From positions 68,468 to 132,467 of the forward strand of contig CAVXZK010000012.1 of assembly GCA_963766365.1 (NCBI GenBank): a stretch of 64,000 nucleotides of DNA, read 5' to 3'. The DNA comes from JALORV01 sp963766365 (GTDB lineage Bacteria; Pseudomonadota; Gammaproteobacteria; Burkholderiales; Burkholderiaceae_F). The position numbers and the translations under genes are program-made. Every line of letters starts with the position of its first letter. Position 1 is the stretch's first letter. Below the pieces are notes generated by a model. That model saw only the letters and a list, made by a program, of their open reading frames with translations. It was not told the DNA's origin and ran no database searches. Below are positions 43,872 through 52,299 of the stretch, one piece after another.

Positions 43872-46121
43872 TCACGGGAGGGCTTCTTTGATCTTGAACG
43901 GCATGGTCTCGCCACTCCCCCGGAGGAGGATGCCTCCCGTCGGCACGCCAAGTGCTTCCAGGTACTTGTCGAAGTCGCGCTCGGGCGACCACTTGAGCAC
44001 CTTTTCGGGATACAGCCTGGATCCCGACCCAAAGATCGCGCCGTCCCGAATTCTTTCTTTGTACTCGAATGCTTTGTGCTTCCAAAGGCCCACCCAACCT
44101 TCGGGTGGGCGCGGGTCGAGCTGTGCGGCGGGGCCTAGGTGCTCTTTCCACAGGATTTTGCGCAGCTCCTTCACCTTGCCCGAAGCCGGTTGGCCGGCGA
44201 TTCCGTCGTAGAGGACCAGCACGATTTCCGGATGACGCGGAGGCTGCTGTTCACGATTCGGGTTCGCATGTTGCGTGAAACGGGCGAACTCCCTGCGCGC
44301 GGCCTCACGCATGAACGCTCCGACTCCCGGAATGACGAACCCCGCGAGAGACACGGCCAGGACCAGCGGCCACAATGCCATCACGATCTTCGCCTTGTAA
44401 CTGCCCTCGTCGAAGAACTCCTGGATGGTTCCCGGCAGGATGATCTGCCATTGCCGTGCATTCATCGAGGCGCCGTCGACGTTTGCCGTGCCGATCGCCA
44501 CCCACTGGTCGTCGATGATGCAGACCTTGCTGTGCACGTAGATAGGCGCAACCTCCAGCTTTGGATTGACCGGGTCGCAGGACCACATCGTGAACACGGC
44601 CACACGGTCATCGTTGCCCGCCGCGATCAGGTCCTTGATGAGCTTGGTCTGGTGCGGGTGATAGCCGCCGATGTCCGGGCGCGGGTTGATCACGATGATC
44701 ACCTCGAGCCGCGGCCGCTCGATCATGCGCGCCTTGATCGCCTCCACGATCTCCTCGCTGTTGAAATACTGGTCTTCGATGTAGATGTATTCCTCGGCCT
44801 TCATGATGGCCCGCTGATACGCCTCCAGCACGCCGGTCTCTCCGTGCGGCAGCACCTCGGCGTTCGCCTGCGGCTCGGTGAACACATTGCCGGGCAGCGT
44901 CCGCAGCACCTGTACGGCCGACACAGACGTGCCGCTGAGCGGACCTGTCGGCGTCGCGGGAGCCGGCGTGAACTCGTTGTGCGCGCTCCAGATGGTCGAA
45001 AAGGTCTGGTCGATGAACTGAACGCAAGGCCCTTCGACCTTCAGGCTCGCATCGTGAAGCAGGCCCCGGTCGCCCTTGCCCTCCTTGTTTTGTACGCCAT
45101 GCTGGCCATCGCGGAGCAGGTGATCCGTGGCGCCAAAATAACCCTGCTTCATCGTCGAGCCAACTAGATAGGCGATTCTGCCGTCCAGCAGGATGAACTT
45201 GATGTGCAGCAGCTGCGTGCTCTTGAAGGTGCCCACGTGGACGTGCGAGTTCTGGAAGTACTTGCGCAGCTCGTCCGCACCATCGGCCTTGTTGAACAGG
45301 TAGTTGAACAGGTGGCCGCCGATTTCGTCTTCGAGCTCCCAGACGAGCACATGGACCGGCACGAGGTGCGGAGGCGCCGCCTGCGCCTTGAAGATCTCCC
45401 CCAGTCTGTCGACGACAACTTCGTCTGTACTCTTGACGGACTTGTAGTCCTTGGTTCCCGGAAACGTGAAGTGGGAAATGAGTTCGCCATCGAACGCCAT
45501 GTTGATGAGCTTGATCGATGAGACCGGAGTCACCGACGTGGGCGCGGGTGGCAGCGGCACCGGCGGCGGCACCGGCAAAGGCCGCGGCGGCAGGCCGCGA
45601 CGCGCGTCGTCATTGACGCGGGGAAACATGGCGGCACCGTCGGCCAGCCACTCAATCTGATTGCCGCTCGTCAATCGAACGGGCGCGCCACTGGTTGGAT
45701 TCAGCGTCGTGTGCGTGACCAGCCAGTACGGATCCTGTTTTCGCACTTCGGGATCGGCAGGATCGTCAGGATTGTCAGGAGTATCGTCGCCGACGCGGAA
45801 ATTGCTGCCGTGGATCTCGATGTCCGGTACGGTCAGCACCGCATCGGTAACACCGTCCTTTTTCAACGTCTCGTGCAGCAGCCGACCGCCTGCACCGAAG
45901 ACGCGCACTTCGATGTCGGGATTCTCGGCAGTGAGCCAGATCCGATAGTCGCTCTTGCTGTACGAGATCGAGTACTCGCCGCCGGGTCCGGTGGTCGCCT
46001 CTTTTCCGAGTTGATTCTCGATGGCGAACGGATCGATATCGTAGGCTTTGACCTTCAGGCCCTGGATGCCTGCCTTCGTCACGGCATCTACGACTCGGCC
46101 TGAAACTCCGGTGTTGGGCAT
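43872..46121 (-). CDS. Phospholipase D-like protein with N-terminal Ig-like domain and C-terminal membrane anchor
   Basis: This is the first gene of the 21-kb operon, 749 residues from the ATG at 46121 (AAAGGA about 12 bases upstream); an ATG 11 codons earlier fits less well. Residues 5-90 (GVSGRVVDAVTKAGIQGLKV, then GPGGEYSISY) look like a carboxypeptidase-regulatory-type beta sandwich. A Pro-rich linker lies near 175-195. Two HKD motifs of the phospholipase D superfamily follow: HIKFILLD near 306, and HSKVCIID near 530 with GTANVDGASM. A hydrophobic stretch near 580-605 (MALWPLVLAVSLAGFVIPG) could anchor it. Both catalytic motifs are complete, so it should be active on a phosphodiester, lipid or nucleic acid. 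Confidence 0.9.
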   Translation of the reverse strand: MPNTGVSGRVVDAVTKAGIQGLKVKAYDIDPFAIENQLGKEATTGPGGEYSISYSKSDYRIWLTAENPDIEVRVFGAGGRLLHETLKKDGVTDAVLTVPDIEIHGSNFRVGDDTPDNPDDPADPEVRKQDPYWLVTHTTLNPTSGAPVRLTSGNQIEWLADGAAMFPRVNDDARRGLPPRPLPVPPPVPLPPAPTSVTPVSSIKLINMAFDGELISHFTFPGTKDYKSVKSTDEVVVDRLGEIFKAQAAPPHLVPVHVLVWELEDEIGGHLFNYLFNKADGADELRKYFQNSHVHVGTFKSTQLLHIKFILLDGRIAYLVGSTMKQGYFGATDHLLRDGQHGVQNKEGKGDRGLLHDASLKVEGPCVQFIDQTFSTIWSAHNEFTPAPATPTGPLSGTSVSAVQVLRTLPGNVFTEPQANAEVLPHGETGVLEAYQRAIMKAEEYIYIEDQYFNSEEIVEAIKARMIERPRLEVIIVINPRPDIGGYHPHQTKLIKDLIAAGNDDRVAVFTMWSCDPVNPKLEVAPIYVHSKVCIIDDQWVAIGTANVDGASMNARQWQIILPGTIQEFFDEGSYKAKIVMALWPLVLAVSLAGFVIPGVGAFMREAARREFARFTQHANPNREQQPPRHPEIVLVLYDGIAGQPASGKVKELRKILWKEHLGPAAQLDPRPPEGWVGLWKHKAFEYKERIRDGAIFGSGSRLYPEKVLKWSPERDFDKYLEALGVPTGGILLRGSGETMPFKIKEALP

Positions 46122-47078
46122 GCGACGCGAAGTCCTTTGGAGGTCGAGGTGCACCCGCTAAGCGAGCGCGTCTTCGAAGGAGAGTCCGATGCCCTCGGCC
46201 AGACGCTCCTGTCCGTCAGCCATAATTGGCCGTGCGCTCTGGAGTCCTCATAGGTGCTCCTAGTCCTGGCCATGCAGTGAAAGCAATTGCCCGGAGGCGG
46301 AGGGCACCGCCGGGAGCGACGCGCGACAATTGCAAGCGACCGGAAACGCCTATCAACTGACACCTTGCGGCGATTCGCAGTCGTTGAGCTAGGTCCCTAA
46401 AGCGATGCTGACCTCAGCCAGAGGCAGCAGTCGGCGGAGTCTGCGCTCCGGATTCAACTGTTGCAATGACCTTTCGACGTCGGTTGGGGTCACTCTTCTA
46501 AGTGGCGATCGTGTACCGACGCGACGAGATTGGTTGCCCCCTCGTGGGCGTGGCTAAACGCGAGCAGCATGCCAAACGCCCGGCAAGAAACGAATGGCGA
46601 AGTTCAGTTCAAGTTCGTCGTTGACAACCGAATGGGAGTTGTGCTTAGGCAGGAATTTGGTTCCGACCTGATCTGTCCTGATCCGAGATCGGACCCGACA
46701 GACAGTGTCCGATCAAATTGAACTCGTTCCAGCCGGGGGGCGCTTTCGACCCACTGCGGACATAGGTTGCGCCGCAAACCGGACGTTCTGGGCGCCCTCA
46801 ATAGCGGCCATGCACGGGTCCACCTCTGCAAACAGCAGGCGTCACCGTCAGCAGCAGGAAAATTCGAGCCTGGCCCCTTTAACGTTTCTGTAAAGGCAGA
46901 TGGGTTCCGACTCGCGCAAGCACAAGTTTGTTGACAACGTGCGCCACGCGCTGCGTCGGGGTAAGGGCGTGGATGACTTCGTCGATTGCTTAGGCTGAAT
47001 AGAGCCATCCGGCCGCACAGAGAGCGAACATCCGCGTGACGCTCCGAGCGTCACCTGTACGGGCGAGATGAGGATCCG
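46122..47078. other. Upstream region of the giant-protein operon, no gene seen
   Basis: I find no convincing coding sequence in these ~950 bases. The part nearest 46,122 must hold the promoter of the minus-strand operon, but no clear -35/-10 pair stands out. The stretch has lower GC than the flanking genes and contains short stop-rich frames. It looks like degenerate intergenic DNA between two accessory modules. Confidence 0.5.
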
Positions 47079-47333
47079 CTACTTCCTGCGTCTTCGGAGA
47101 AACGCAACGGCAACTAAGCTGCCAAGAAGCGCCAAAAACAGGCCCACGCCTTTCGATCCGAAGAAGAACTGAGACGCACCGTAGAGGGCAGCGGTTAAGA
47201 CCGCTAGCCCAACAGCGTAAATGGCAAACGACAAGCCCCGTACACCTTGCCGATACACCAGCAGACCCGAAGCCACAATCAGGACGATTAAGGGAGCAGC
47301 TTGGCTCCACTGGATGTCGCCTGCGATGTTCAT
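47079..47333 (-). CDS. Small membrane protein, likely immunity partner of the Rhs fragment
   Basis: Starting from the ATG at 47333, which overlaps the Rhs stop as ATGA, the product has 84 residues. It has three hydrophobic segments: APLIVLIVASGLLVY, LSFAIYAVGLAVLTAALYG and VGLFLALLGSLVAVAF. It ends with RRRRK, so the C-terminus is cytoplasmic by the positive-inside rule. Small membrane proteins translated directly behind an Rhs C-terminal toxin are usually its immunity protein; that role is inferred from position only. An ATG five codons earlier is possible but breaks the overlap. Confidence 0.7.
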   Translation of the reverse strand: MNIAGDIQWSQAAPLIVLIVASGLLVYRQGVRGLSFAIYAVGLAVLTAALYGASQFFFGSKGVGLFLALLGSLVAVAFLRRRRK

Positions 47334-47830
47334 CGAGTGCACTCGCATGTCGGGTCTTCAAAGGGCCTCCAGCCAAATGGGAGCTTGTAGAACGCACCCG
47401 TGCCGATCCAACTTGACTGAATGACCACATTCTCGAGAATTCCATCAACTGCCTTGTCCAACTCGCGCTGGGCTTGCGCGCGCCGTTTTGGCGAGTGCCG
47501 TCGCTCAACAACTTTCTTCCAGTACTGCACTGAGCGGCCTTTTCGACTGATATCGCTGAGCGTGTTAAAGGTCCCCGGCCCAAGCGCACCAAGAGCTGCG
47601 GATATTGCGACATCCGCTACGTCTATGCACTTCCAGTTGCCTTCGTGAAGCAGCAGCTGATACGTGACGTTAAAAGCTGCCCCAAAGACAGCGCCAGCGA
47701 GGCCTAACTCTCCAGTTGGATCAGTATGCGTTAAGGGCGTGGATTCCGCATATGTGTATCCTCCCATCGAGCCGCTTGAGATAGCCCCCGAGCCAATGGG
47801 AAAGCCTTGGGCGATTAGGCCTGGCGGCAG
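47330..47830 (-). pseudogene. Orphan Rhs C-terminus (core end plus candidate toxin domain)
   Basis: The frame runs from at least 47,830 to the stop at 47,330 without an upstream Rhs core. PIGSGAISSGSMGGYTYAES and TPLTHTDPTGE match the end of the Rhs repeat-associated core (normally DPIG, then YxYV, NPL and TDPxG). The ~125 residues after DPTGE are unrelated to the core and would be the variable toxin domain: a small hydrophobic patch, then a basic stretch ERRHSPKRRAQAQRELDKAV, and KLPFGWRPFEDPTCEC at the end. I cannot assign the toxin fold. An internal ATG at 47,767 could start a free toxin. The missing core suggests a displaced orphan module. Confidence 0.7.
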
Positions 47831-47974
47831 GCTTCCTGACGCGCCGTGCCTGCAGTACCAGAGCAGAGCAGTGGCGTCCGCTCTTCAGCAACTTCTCGCG
47901 CTGCAGTTGGGCTGCTTTCAGGCGAATCAGGCGACGACGCCCAAAGTCCGGTCATGGCCGGTACCCGGCATCGC

Positions 47975-48338
47975 TACGTGACTGGGGTCACGGTTCCCTG
48001 ATGGAAAACTCATTGCCATTTGCCGTTCGATCTCCGCCACAACGAGGATCGAAGGGTATCGACGACAGGGTCGGAATGTCTACGGATCTTGTAGGTCAGG
48101 AGCGCGACGTCCGGTGCCAACGTCACCAACTAAATGCGGAGGTCGTTTGCACCACTGGTGACTCAGCCTGAAGCACAGCGACGAGGTCGTCCCTGGTGTA
48201 GACACGTCCCGAACTGCCGAACTCGATGAACTCGTCAGCGAGAAGTTCCACAAGTTGCGTCGACTTCCTGATGTCCGGGTCAAGCAGCGACTCCTCGAGC
48301 CCTTTCAATTCCGCTTCAAGAGCCTGTTGAGGCGTCAC
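47975..48338 (-). pseudogene. NTF2-like (DUF4440) protein, broken
   Basis: The frame begins MTPQQALEAELKGLEESLL and contains QLVELLADEFIEFGSSGRVY, typical of DUF4440/SnoaL-like NTF2-fold proteins. It shifts near 48,130. The next frame continues as LVTLAPDVALLTYKI and SLWRRSNGKWQ, then meets a TGA at about 48,014 before VFHQGTVTPVT and the final stop at 47,975. One missing base and one stop codon therefore separate it from an intact ~120-residue protein. Members are often small hydrolase- or isomerase-like proteins of unknown role. Confidence 0.75.
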
Positions 48339-48429
48339 GGTACGCTCCTCGGGTCCGGTTTCGGCGAATTCTCACGGGTAACGGAATCGGCTGCAAATAT
48401 CGAGGCTTCGCTGCACGCAAGTCGCCGCT

Positions 48430-49574
48430 CTAATGGCCAGCGCGAGCAGAGTCTTCTTCGACTAGCCGTCGCACCCAGCCTTCGAACTCGGCGTCTTCGA
48501 AGTCGTAGCGCCGCGGCTCGCTTTGCACTAGCACACCTTCCGAGACAAGTCGTCGAATCGCCGTCTGAACTGCGGGAATCGTGGCGATGCCCGCGCCCGT
48601 TGCGTCGCGCCGGCTGCCTTGCGGGCCTCTTCGGTGAACGCAGCACGGCTTTCCGTGATTGCCAGCCAGCGCACGACGGCGCGCTCCATCGGCTTCAATC
48701 CGGTCCAGAGCTGCGGATAGCCGAGCTCAGCGGCCAACTGCGTCCGCATGCGGGCCATGCCGGAAGCGAGATCATCGCCGGGATTGAGGACGAGGGTTTC
48801 GATCAGCTTGCGGAAGAAAAACGGCGAACGATCGAGGGATCCGAACAAATCGAGCGCTTCCCGCAGGGGAAGCGTGCGACGGGTGATCTGTTTGAACGCG
48901 TCGATCTGGTGCTCGACGAAACCGTCGTTCAGACGCGGCAAGTCGATCTGACTGGCGAAGTGGAAGAACGGCGCCTCCTTGTCGGAGAACATTTGCATCA
49001 GGCCGGTTCGCGAACTTCCTGTGAAGACAGTGCTGACCCGCCGGCCGAGCTTGTCGAGCGACGTCCGCAGTCCTGCCACAAGCGGACCGTTCTCGCGGCT
49101 TGCCCGCAGCTGCTGCACCTCATCCAGCAGCAATAGCAGCCGCTTCCTCTTCGAGAGCCGCCCGAGCAGGTCATCCAGATAAAGCAGCAAATCGGCGGGG
49201 GCCCTCTTCGGCACATCGCTCACGTCGACTTTGGCCTCACCCTTGAGCGGCCCCAGCGTGCCAGACAGCGTTACGTGCTCCACCGGACTCGTCAGCAGCG
49301 CACCGGCGCGCTCCGCGAACGATCGCTTCGACCAGCTGTCCTCGAGGGCGTAGAGCAAGGCGGCCGCGGGGGCCAAAGGTGACTGCCAGAAACTCGCATA
49401 AACGACCCGGTAGCCACTGGCTTCCGCTGCGGGCCCCAGATCGTGCAGCAGGAACTCGGTTTTGCCGCGTCGCCGTGGCGCGAACAGCACGAGTGCAGGA
49501 GCAACCCCGGTGTCAAAGAACCGAAGGTACTGCTCGGCCAGTTCGGTCCGTGGGTAATGCCACGCGTCTGTCAT
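48430..49574 (-). CDS. P-loop ATPase with C-terminal winged helix (one frameshift)
   Basis: The protein (~381 residues) is an archaeal-ATPase/STAND-like P-loop NTPase. Walker A is the unusual APRRRGKTEF near residue 31 and Walker B is LLLLLDEVQQL near 152. TVFTGSSRTGLM resembles the sensor region. A shift near 48,608 interrupts the end; the restored frame gives TGAGIATIPAVQTAIRRLVS and EGVLVQSEPRRYDFED, a winged-helix domain. Its promoter region carries inverted repeats (49,603-49,629), so it may control itself. Such ATPases occur in defence and mobile-element contexts, but I cannot name a system here. Confidence 0.8.
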
Positions 49575-49599
49575 GTAGCGAAGAATAGCACGACTTACC

Positions 49600-49629
49600 T
49601 ATATAGCAATGCACTGCTATGGATTGCTA
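49600..49629 (-). promoter_or_regulatory. Inverted repeats over the ATPase promoter
   Basis: ATAGCA (49,603-49,608) pairs with TGCTAT (49,615-49,620), and TAGCAAT with ATTGCTA (49,623-49,629). Read on the minus strand they overlap a TATATA-like -10 about 25-30 bases before the ATPase start, which fits an operator. Confidence 0.45.
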
Positions 49630-49837
49630 CACAGAGTCCGGGCGCAGCCATTCAGGGCTCGGCGCCGATTGGTCCAGTCATTCGTGCGCGCCGAGACGAT
49701 CCTAGCGTTGCTACCGCTCGATCTGCGTCAGCTATGCGGAGAGAAACAAGGACCGCTATCGGGGCGGTTGGTAAGAGCGGTTGGATGGCAGGTCGTGGCC
49801 GAGCTCGGAAGTTCACGAGCAGTTTCGCTTGCGGGCC

Positions 49838-50058
49838 GTTTACGACTCTATTGCCGTGTTTACGACTTTAATGTCCTGTTTACGACATTAATGTCTCGGA
49901 ACAAACAGCTGTTCCGTGACATTAATGTCGTAAACACTGGCCTAGCAAATGCGCCGCTTTCCAAGGCCACGTTCAACATAGTTACGCAGCCAAAGTCGTA
50001 AACGCCGGTCCGGAAAGGGGCCATCGTTCCTGTACTTCGGACATTAAAGGCGTAAACG
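49838..50058. repeat. Array of GTTTACGAC repeats around a 58-base palindrome
   Basis: GTTTACGAC occurs at 49,838, 49,858 and 49,878, exactly 20 bases apart, with the following TTAATGTC present or degenerate. The third copy starts a palindrome (49,878-49,935): GTTTACGACATTAATGTC, T, CGGAACA, loop AACAGC, TGTTCCG, T, then the reverse complement; the arms match in 25 of 26 positions. Two further inverted, degenerate copies end near 50,003 (AAAGTCGTAAACG) and 50,058 (ACATTAAAGGCGTAAACG). No gene lies between 49,630 and 50,184. It is a strong candidate for a multi-site protein-binding or iteron-like element. Confidence 0.9.
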
Positions 50059-50184
50059 CCACAGGCTGTTGAATATCGCGTCCAACTGCCCCTGATTCAG
50101 GTGAGTCATGGCGTCGCGATTTAGTGGGTCAATTGGACGCGGTAGTCAACGGCGAAATGTCAAAGACTCCCTCACGTTCTCGCC

Positions 50185-51050
50185 TCAGAGTTGTTCAGAC
50201 ACGAGCTCAGGTCTGACGCGGTAGATGGCCCCCCGAGATCCACCTCCCCTGGGTCGGTTCATCTTCCACCTCGAAGAGCTCTGAAGCGATTAGCAGCGGC
50301 TTCAGAGTGGCATGACCGTAGCGCTCCTTCAGACGTTCCCTTTCTTCGGGCGCGAGTTGTTGCCAAGAGATCTCCGGCCTTGGACAGAAAGGTCCAGCCG
50401 TCCGCTCGAGCGGATGTCAACGCAATCTGAGCAAGTAGTTGAACCAGTCGGCTTTGCTGCAGCCAGGCCAGCTCGAACTGGCGACTTCCTCCCTCGCTCA
50501 TCATGTATTCGACCGTTTGCTTGCGCCCTTCGACCAATGCGTCGAGGGCCGACTTCAGATGATCCCGGACGGGAGTCGCTTGCGCATGCTGGTTGTCGAG
50601 GTACGCAATCGCCGCTTCGGTGCTCTCATATGACAATGGTTTCCATCTTTGAAGAAACGTATGTGCGAGATGGTTGCGCTCTTCGACCAGAGCCATGAGC
50701 ACGGCTTTGTCGCGAGCCACAACGGCGGGGTCGCTTTCGATCTTGAAGCTGTACCGAAAATATGCCGCTTCGATCTCCTTATCGACGTCAAAGTCCGGGA
50801 GATCGTCGCTCAAGCATTCTTCGACGAACTGTTTCACCAGAGGCCCAAGTGACTTATTGGCTATCGACGCGGCTCGGCCAGCGATCTTGCTTTCGATCTC
50901 GTGCGCGTACCCCTGGACCCGAGTGCTCGAGAGCAAGGCTTTCAATAGCAACTCAATCTGCTGGAACAGCACGAGGTTTCGCCCAATGCGGCGCAACACC
51001 TCGTCCTTCTTCGCCCGCCACTCAGGGTCATCCGTAGGCGCCGCGCTCAT
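50185..51050 (-). CDS. Possible HEPN-like protein with OST-HTH/LOTUS-like C-terminus (two frameshifts)
   Basis: The first ~225 residues are helical: RNLVLFQQIELLLKALL near 24, and EERNHLAHTFL near 125, whose RNHLAH fits the R-x4-H motif of HEPN ribonucleases. At about 50,370 and 50,260 the frame shifts. Joined, the C-terminus reads GWTFLSKAGEISWQQLAPEE, RYGHATLKPLLIASELFEVE and AIYRVRPELV, which resembles an OST-HTH (LOTUS) RNA-binding domain. HEPN and OST-HTH both point to RNA targeting. Both assignments come from motif reading and need a profile search. It is transcribed away from the nucleotidyltransferase gene. Confidence 0.6.
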
Positions 51051-51399
51051 CGCCTTCCCTCATGATGATTGGTTACGCGAAGCACGCCACTCTTGGAATC
51101 GTTCAGGCGTTCAATCATTGCCGTACCCGTTCGCGCATTCGATCTGCAACTCTAGATCACCGGATGGCAACGAGGAACAACGGGTGCGCCCAAGCGCCGA
51201 AGTCACTGAGGCGTCACAACAGACTCTGCAGAATCAGAAGGGGCAGCGGTCCGCGCATTGGGCATCGATGTCGTTCGCTCACACGGATTCACCGAACCGC
51301 GCCTGCCACTTAACGCGCAGGTACTGAAGCGATGTTTGACGTCGGTCATGGTTTTCGGGAGCGAACCGGCGCTACATTGCTTTCGTCGAGTCAAGTTAT

Positions 51400-51537
51400 C
51401 CGCCGCCGAGGCGGTTTAGCGACAAGAGTCCAAAGGACGCTCGACAAGTGAACCGCCGTTGAGGCGGCCGCCGCGGATCCAGATGGAACGCGGCAAGAAA
51501 CGCCGAGCGCTTCCGACGCCTTCGGGCGTTTTGTTTT
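51400..51537 (+). ncRNA. Candidate structured small RNA ending in a terminator
   Basis: Two hairpins of nearly the same sequence (CCGCCGCCGAGGCGG at 51,400-51,414 and CCGCCGTTGAGGCGG at 51,453-51,467) are followed by a rho-independent terminator (51,515-51,537). No protein frame ends at that terminator. GGA triplets lie between the hairpins. The function is unknown, and the whole might instead be the 3' end of a lost gene. Confidence 0.4.
51515..51537 (+). terminator. Rho-independent terminator
   Basis: ACGCC (51,516-51,520), loop TTCG and GGCGT (51,525-51,529) followed by TTTGTTTT form a compact UUCG-type terminator on the plus strand. No coding sequence precedes it. Confidence 0.75.
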
Positions 51538-51782
51538 GCGCCTCAAGGCCGTACTAATCGCTCAGTGCCGGGTAGGCGCCACCAGTGACGCTGGAAACGC
51601 GTCATTCGGATTGCTCTAAAGCGGCCGCTCCAAATGCTCGAGTCCGCCGATGATGTGCCGGCCGCACCCGGCCAGTTGCTGCCATCCAACGCCTTTGCCT
51701 GATCGACCCGATAGCAGCCGTGGTGTCACTTCGCTAAGCTGACCTGGCTCGCGCATTTTTAGAGCAGCAGATAGCGACCAGC

Positions 51783-52183
51783 ATGTCCGCCGGTTCGTTT
51801 ATCGACAGCGTTCGCCGCTGGGCAGAGGTTCGGAATGACATCCTGGCCTTGGCTGTCGTCGGCTCGTATGCACGCGGTGAAGCTCGCGCTGACTCGGATA
51901 TCGACTTGGTGCTGATCTGCTCCGATCCAACCCGTTACCTACCTGGTAGTCGGCATTCGGCAAGGTCACTGATCTCGTCACCGAAGACTGGGGACTTGTT
52001 CAGTCGGTTCGGATGTTCTATCAAGATGGTCTGGAGGTGGAATTCGGCCTAGCAGGCACTGCATGGACCGAGATTCCACCTGACCCCGGTACCGCGGCCG
52101 TCGTCCTGGGCGGCTGCTCTAACCTTCTGGACCGAGACGGCAGGCTAAGCCGCCTGCTAGCGGTCGTGGGAAAGTCTGCGTAG
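51783..52183 (+). CDS. Nucleotidyltransferase-fold protein (one frameshift)
   Basis: The N-terminus contains VVGSYARGEARADSDIDLVL, the GS-x(n)-RG and D-x-D motif of minimal nucleotidyltransferases. A shift near 51,950 breaks the frame. The other frame continues as FGKVTDLVTEDWGLVQSVRM, then FYQDGLEVEFGLAG and so on to a stop at 52,181-52,183, giving ~133 residues. Relatives include aminoglycoside nucleotidyltransferase-like proteins and MNT antitoxins that AMPylate HEPN toxins. A possible HEPN gene lies 730 bases away but on the other strand, so pairing is not supported by an operon. Confidence 0.7.
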
Positions 52184-52299
52184 CTGCCTGCCGCCACGAG
52201 CTGACCCAACGTCTTGCAGGATGAGTTGCCCTGAAGCAGGCTCAGGCGCTGTGCGCGAAGTTTGCGGGTCCTGCGTCTCGCGCTGTTGGCGGAGGAGTG

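Noticed and set aside
24012..46121. Integrative element with tRNA-His attachment site
   Set aside because: No integrase, relaxase or direct repeat of the tRNA end is present in the window.
49838..50058. CRISPR array
   Set aside because: Repeats are short, partly inverted and only 20 bases apart, with no spacers of constant length and no cas genes.
51370..51540. Integron attC site
   Set aside because: The hairpins are separate short stems ending in a terminator; the paired core sites and an integrase are missing.
50185..52183. Confirmed HEPN-MNT toxin-antitoxin operon
   Set aside because: The genes are on opposite strands and far apart, and the HEPN assignment is tentative.
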